From positions 1 through 51,698 of the forward strand of contig JAJUGN010000011.1 in the NCBI GenBank assembly GCA_029265975.1: a DNA stretch of 51,698 nt, written 5' to 3'. This stretch comes from Clostridiales bacterium (GTDB lineage: Bacteria > Bacillota > Clostridia > Oscillospirales > Oscillospiraceae). The notes beneath the pieces were generated by a model. That model searched no databases and was not told the DNA's origin. It was given only the letters and a program-made list of their open reading frames with translations. The translations under genes were made by a program, and so were the position numbers. This document shows, piece after piece, positions 47,273 to 51,698 of the stretch. How positions within the stretch are numbered: the stretch's first letter is position 1; each line of letters starts with the position of its first letter.

Positions 47273-48937
47273 CTAATCCTCAAGCACCGCGCCCTTGTCG
47301 GCTGAGCTTACCATCTTCGAGTAGCGCTTCATATAGCCCTTAAGCTCGGGCGCGGGAGCGGGACGCATGGTTTTCCGCCTTTCGGCAAGCTCCTCCTCGC
47401 TTACGAGAAGGTCGATGCGGTACTCGGGTATGTTTATTTCTATCATATCGCCTTCCTTTACATAGGCGATATTGCCGCCTCTGCGCGCCTCCGGGGAGAC
47501 GTGGCCGATCGCGGCGCCCCTTGTGGCGCCGGAAAAGCGCCCGTCCGTGATGAGAGCGACCTCCTTGTCGAGGCCCATGCCCGCAATCGCCGAGGTCGGC
47601 ATCAGCATTTCGCGCATGCCGGGGCCTCCGGCGGGGCCTTCGTTCCTGATGACCACCACGTCGCCGGGCCTGATCGCTCCCGAATATATTGCCTTTACCG
47701 CAAGCTCTTCGTTTTCAAAGACTCTTGCGGGGCCCTTGTGGCGCTGCATTTCAGGCGAAACGGCGCTGCGCTTTACCACTCCTCCGTCGGGCGCGAGAGA
47801 GCCGAAAAGTATGGCGAGTCCGCCTGTCTTCGAATATGGAGTCTCGATGCTCCTTATTACATCGGAGTTTAAGACCCTAACGCCCTTAAGGTTTTCCGCG
47901 ACCGTGCAGCCGGAAGCCGTAATAAGCGTTCCGTCAAGAAGCTTAGCCTTCATGAGCTCGCTCATAACGGCGTAGACGCCGCCCGCCGAATAGAGGTCCT
48001 GCATATGGTGGGGGCCGGCGGGAGCGAGGCGGCAGAGGTTCGGCGTGCGCTCGCTTATCACGTTTATGAGGTTGAGATCGATTTTCACTCCCGCCTCGTG
48101 TGCGATCGCGGTCAGGTGCAGCACCGAGTTCGTGGAGCAGCCGAGCGCCATGTCGACGGTGAGGGCGTTTTCAAAGGCCTTGGCGGTCATGATATCCAGC
48201 GGCCGTATATCGTCCCTGATGAGGCGCATTATCTGCATTCCAACGGTCTTGGCGAGCCTTACGCGCTGGGCGTAGACGGCGGGTATCGTGCCGTTGCCGC
48301 GGAGTCCCATCCCGAGGGCTTCCGTGAGGCAGTTCATGGAATTGGCCGTGAACATTCCGGCGCAGGAGCCGCAGCCGGGACAGGCGTTGTCCTCGTAGTA
48401 GGAGAGAGCCGCCTCGTCTATTTTGCCGGCCTTGTAGGAGCCGACAGCTTCGAACACGGTGTTCAGATCCATCGCCCTGCCGCTCTCGTCATTGATGGAA
48501 AGCATGGGGCCTCCGGAAACGAAAATCGAGGGTATGTTGAGCCTTGCCGCCGCCATGAGCATGCCGGGAATTATCTTGTCGCAGTTTGTCACAAAGACCA
48601 GTCCGTCGAACTGGTGAGCCATCACCATGCTCTCGATGGAATCGGCTATAAGCTCGCGGCTTGCAAGGGAGTACTTCATGCCCTCGTGCCCCATTGCGAT
48701 ACCGTCGCATATGCCTATGGTGTTGAACTCTATGGGCGTCCCGCCGGCGGCAAGGACGCCGTCCTTTACGGCGCGGGCTATCTGGTTGAGATGTATATGC
48801 CCGGGTATTATTTCGTTGAAGGAATTGACTATACCGACAAGAGGCTTTTTAAGCTGCTCGTCGGTGTATCCCATGGCCTTGAAGAGAGAGCGGTGCGGCG
48901 CTCTCTCAGCGCCGGACTTTACGCTGTCGCTTTTCAT
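47273..48937 (-). CDS. ilvD: dihydroxy-acid dehydratase
   Basis: This 554-residue Fe-S enzyme of the IlvD/Edd family contains [60 protein letters not shown] and a terminal [20 protein letters not shown]. It dehydrates the dihydroxy acids of valine and isoleucine synthesis to 2-oxo acids. It is preceded by a 116-bp gap after ilvC and followed 20 bases later by cimA. Confidence 0.96.
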   Translation of the reverse strand: MKSDSVKSGAERAPHRSLFKAMGYTDEQLKKPLVGIVNSFNEIIPGHIHLNQIARAVKDGVLAAGGTPIEFNTIGICDGIAMGHEGMKYSLASRELIADSIESMVMAHQFDGLVFVTNCDKIIPGMLMAAARLNIPSIFVSGGPMLSINDESGRAMDLNTVFEAVGSYKAGKIDEAALSYYEDNACPGCGSCAGMFTANSMNCLTEALGMGLRGNGTIPAVYAQRVRLAKTVGMQIMRLIRDDIRPLDIMTAKAFENALTVDMALGCSTNSVLHLTAIAHEAGVKIDLNLINVISERTPNLCRLAPAGPHHMQDLYSAGGVYAVMSELMKAKLLDGTLITASGCTVAENLKGVRVLNSDVIRSIETPYSKTGGLAILFGSLAPDGGVVKRSAVSPEMQRHKGPARVFENEELAVKAIYSGAIRPGDVVVIRNEGPAGGPGMREMLMPTSAIAGMGLDKEVALITDGRFSGATRGAAIGHVSPEARRGGNIAYVKEGDMIEINIPEYRIDLLVSEEELAERRKTMRPAPAPELKGYMKRYSKMVSSADKGAVLED

Positions 48938-49053
48938 TACTTAACCTCCGTTTAATCGGGGCGCGGGAACGGAGCTTCGCGGAAGCCCCGTCCGATACGC
49001 GATCCCAGTCTGTGCGGTAATCTGAAAAATTCGCTGTGCGCCGAGCGAAAGCC

Positions 49054-50067
<1,014 letters not shown>

Positions 50068-50152
50068 TTAATTAGGCGGCGGGAAGATGGTCCGCGTCGT
50101 CTTTAACGGGCTTGTGAGAGCCCGCGGTTAACAAAGCTTTGTGTCGGGCGTG

Positions 50153-50659
50153 TCAGGATTCGGATTTCAGGATGTAATCGCCCCTGCCTATCGCCGTGAC
50201 TCCGGTACGGCAGAGCTCTATGATGCCGTATGGCGCCAAAAATTCAATGAAAGCATCGACTTTGGAGCTCTGTCCGGTGAGCTCGAGAGTGGCGGTGTTC
50301 GACGCGAGGTCTATGACCTTGGCCCTGAAGACCGAGATGGCCGACATCAGCTCCGTAAGCTCGCCCTTCTTAAACTTGACCTTTACCATCATCAGCTCGC
50401 GCATTACGGTGTTTTCCATATCCATTAGCTCGACCGTGATGACGTCATGCAGCTTCATGAGCTGCTTTTCCAGCTGCTCCTTGGTGTATTCGTCGCCCTT
50501 GGCGGAAATCGTGATGCGCGAGATAAGCGGGTTTTCCGTTTCGCCTACGGAAAGGCTGTCAATGTTGAAGCCCCTGCGGGAAAAAAGGCTGGATACCCTG
50601 GTCAGCACGCCCGCCTCGTTGTTTACGAGAATCGAAAGTATGAATTTTGAACTTGCCAT
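50153..50659 (-). CDS. ilvN: acetolactate synthase small (regulatory) subunit
   Basis: This 168-residue protein has an N-terminal ACT domain (ILSILVNNEAGVLTRVSSLF, RRGFNIDSLSVGETEN) and a second ACT-like C-terminal domain, as in IlvH/IlvN. It confers valine feedback inhibition and boosts catalysis of IlvB. It starts four bases after the ilvB stop with AAGGGGTGA upstream, so the two are probably translated together. Confidence 0.95.
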   Translation of the reverse strand: MASSKFILSILVNNEAGVLTRVSSLFSRRGFNIDSLSVGETENPLISRITISAKGDEYTKEQLEKQLMKLHDVITVELMDMENTVMRELMMVKVKFKKGELTELMSAISVFRAKVIDLASNTATLELTGQSSKVDAFIEFLAPYGIIELCRTGVTAIGRGDYILKSES

Positions 50660-50663
50660 CGTC

Positions 50664-51698
50664 TCACCCCTTCAGAATGATGTCGTTGATGGTTCCGCCG
50701 GCCGGTATCATGGGGAGAACCTTCTCGTCGCAGTCTATTTTAACGTCTATGAGCACAGGCCCGTCGGAGGAAAAAGCCTTATCCAAAGCGGGCGCAAGCT
50801 CGGCCAGCTCGCTTACCCTGTATCCCTTGGCGCCGAAGGCTTCCGCAAGCTTAACGAAATCCGTCACCCTGTTCAGCGTCGTGTTCGAGTAGCGCTTGTC
50901 GAAGAAAAGCGTCTGCCACTGGCGCACCATGCCGAGAACGCCGTTGTTCATGACGATGACGACGATGGGGAGGTTGTTAGTCACCGCGGTCGCCATCTCG
51001 TTCATGTTCATGTGGAAGCTGCCGTCGCCGGTGAAGAGGACCGTGCGCTTTTTGCCTCTTCCTATGCAGGAGCCCATCGCGGCGCCCATGCCGAAGCCCA
51101 TCGTGCCGAGGCCGCCTGAGGTTATAAAGGTTCTGGGCTTGGAAAAGCTGTAAAACAGACTGACCCACATCTGGTGCTGTCCCACGTCGGTCGCCACCAC
51201 GTCGTCGTCCTTCATGTACCTGCGAACGGCTTCTATGACAGTCTTGGGAGCAAGCCTTCCCTCGGAGGACTCCGGCTGGTTTTCCGGGCTGTTTTTAAGC
51301 GCGTCGACCTCCTTGTCCCAATCGGCGCGGCTGACTTTCGGAAGGAGCGAGTTGAGCCTTGTCAGAACATCCTTTACGTCGCCGACTACGGAAACGTAGG
51401 CGGGGATATTCTTGCCTATCTCCGCGGGGTCTATGTCTATGTGCAGGAATTTCTTGCCCTTTATAAAATCCGGTTTGCTTCCCGTCGCCCTGTCGGAGAA
51501 TCTGGCGCCTATTGCGATTATAAGGTCCGATTCGGACATGGCCTTTGTCGCCGCGTATTTTCCGTGCATGCCGGTCATGCCCAAAAACCTGGGATGGTTT
51601 CCGGGGACGGAGGTCAGGCCCATCATGCTGAGCCCTATCGGAGCGTCGATTTTTTCGGCGAACTCCAGAAGCTCGTCTGTTGCCTCTGAGGTTACGAC
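50664..51698 (-). CDS. ilvB: acetolactate synthase large subunit (partial, N-terminus outside the window)
   Basis: The frame is open to the window edge, so the N-terminal third or so (including the catalytic Glu domain) is missing. The visible part begins VVTSEATDELLEFAEKIDAP and includes GLTSVPGNHPRFLGMTGMHG, SDLIIAIGARFSDRATGSK and the thiamine diphosphate motif FTGDGSFHMNMNEMATAVTN with NNGVLGMVRQWQ. It condenses pyruvate with pyruvate or 2-oxobutyrate. It is the first visible gene of the branched-chain operon; the promoter and any leader lie beyond 51698. Confidence 0.95.
   Translation of the reverse strand, partial: VVTSEATDELLEFAEKIDAPIGLSMMGLTSVPGNHPRFLGMTGMHGKYAATKAMSESDLIIAIGARFSDRATGSKPDFIKGKKFLHIDIDPAEIGKNIPAYVSVVGDVKDVLTRLNSLLPKVSRADWDKEVDALKNSPENQPESSEGRLAPKTVIEAVRRYMKDDDVVATDVGQHQMWVSLFYSFSKPRTFITSGGLGTMGFGMGAAMGSCIGRGKKRTVLFTGDGSFHMNMNEMATAVTNNLPIVVIVMNNGVLGMVRQWQTLFFDKRYSNTTLNRVTDFVKLAEAFGAKGYRVSELAELAPALDKAFSSDGPVLIDVKIDCDEKVLPMIPAGGTINDIILKG

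Noticed and set aside
50107-50124. A small hairpin between ilvN and ilvC as a terminator or attenuator.
   Set aside because: The stem is only six bp, no T-run follows on the minus strand, and no leader peptide rich in branched-chain codons is seen. It is probably incidental or a minor processing site.

Overview
The window looks like chromosomal DNA from an endospore-forming, Gram-positive, anaerobic Clostridia, most likely an Oscillospiraceae/Ruminococcaceae-type lineage. The evidence is a complete spoIIIA sporulation operon, an oxygen-sensitive-type 2-hydroxyacyl-CoA dehydratase activator system, FabK as the only enoyl-ACP reductase present, a stand-alone CimA-LeuBCD-Ilv cluster, AGGAGG ribosome binding sites with many GTG/TTG starts, and a GC content that looks moderately high by eye. 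I cannot name a species from sequence alone. No tRNA, rRNA, CRISPR array, prophage or IS transposase was seen.

Layout. 1-293: a repeat of about 195 bp embedded between two copies of a terminator hairpin. 294-689: a small flavin-type (PPOX) protein on the minus strand. 820-5620: spoIIIAA-AH, the mother-cell part of the feeding-tube channel used during engulfment. 5755-9941: asp23, nusB, a TsaD-like protein, xseA, xseB and ispA. 10022-11471 (minus): a MarR regulator and a rhomboid-like membrane protein. 11472-11802: a structured, unidentified leader RNA in front of metK. 11803-18543: metK, a glycosyltransferase, an O-antigen-ligase-like protein, rlmB and a 735-residue protein that resembles a P-type ATPase without its catalytic residues. 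18754-20820: an EF-G paralogue. 20871-25056 (minus): a dehydratase-activator pair. 25205-26458 (minus): a membrane GGDEF protein with a degenerate signature, divergent from a four-domain CoA-disulfide-reductase/rhodanese/TusA/DsrE fusion (26612-29065).

29153-35869 holds an ECF sigma factor and zinc-finger anti-sigma pair (minus), divergent from a seven-gene fatty-acid operon fabH-acpP-fabK-fabD-fabG-fabF-fabZ. Both divergent promoters carry the same bipartite motif with identical 17-bp spacing, which suggests that the sigma factor drives itself and the fab operon.

35884-42533 holds aroF-tyrA-aroB-aroA-aroC-pheA behind a perfect sigma-A promoter and a leader encoding a 26-residue peptide packed with Phe and Tyr codons. 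Mutually exclusive hairpins follow, so this is a classical translation-coupled attenuator for Phe/Tyr supply in a Firmicute. The operon ends at a second copy of the terminator-nested repeat (42541-42810). That copy also lies at the 3' end of the convergent branched-chain amino acid operon ilvB-ilvN-ilvC-ilvD-cimA-leuC-leuD-leuB, read on the minus strand with its 5' end outside the window. CimA with LeuBCD would give 2-oxobutyrate without threonine, and IlvBNCD would complete isoleucine and valine synthesis.

The observations most worth following are the aro attenuator, the shared ECF promoter motif, the terminator-nested repeat, the metK leader and the pseudo-P-type ATPase.
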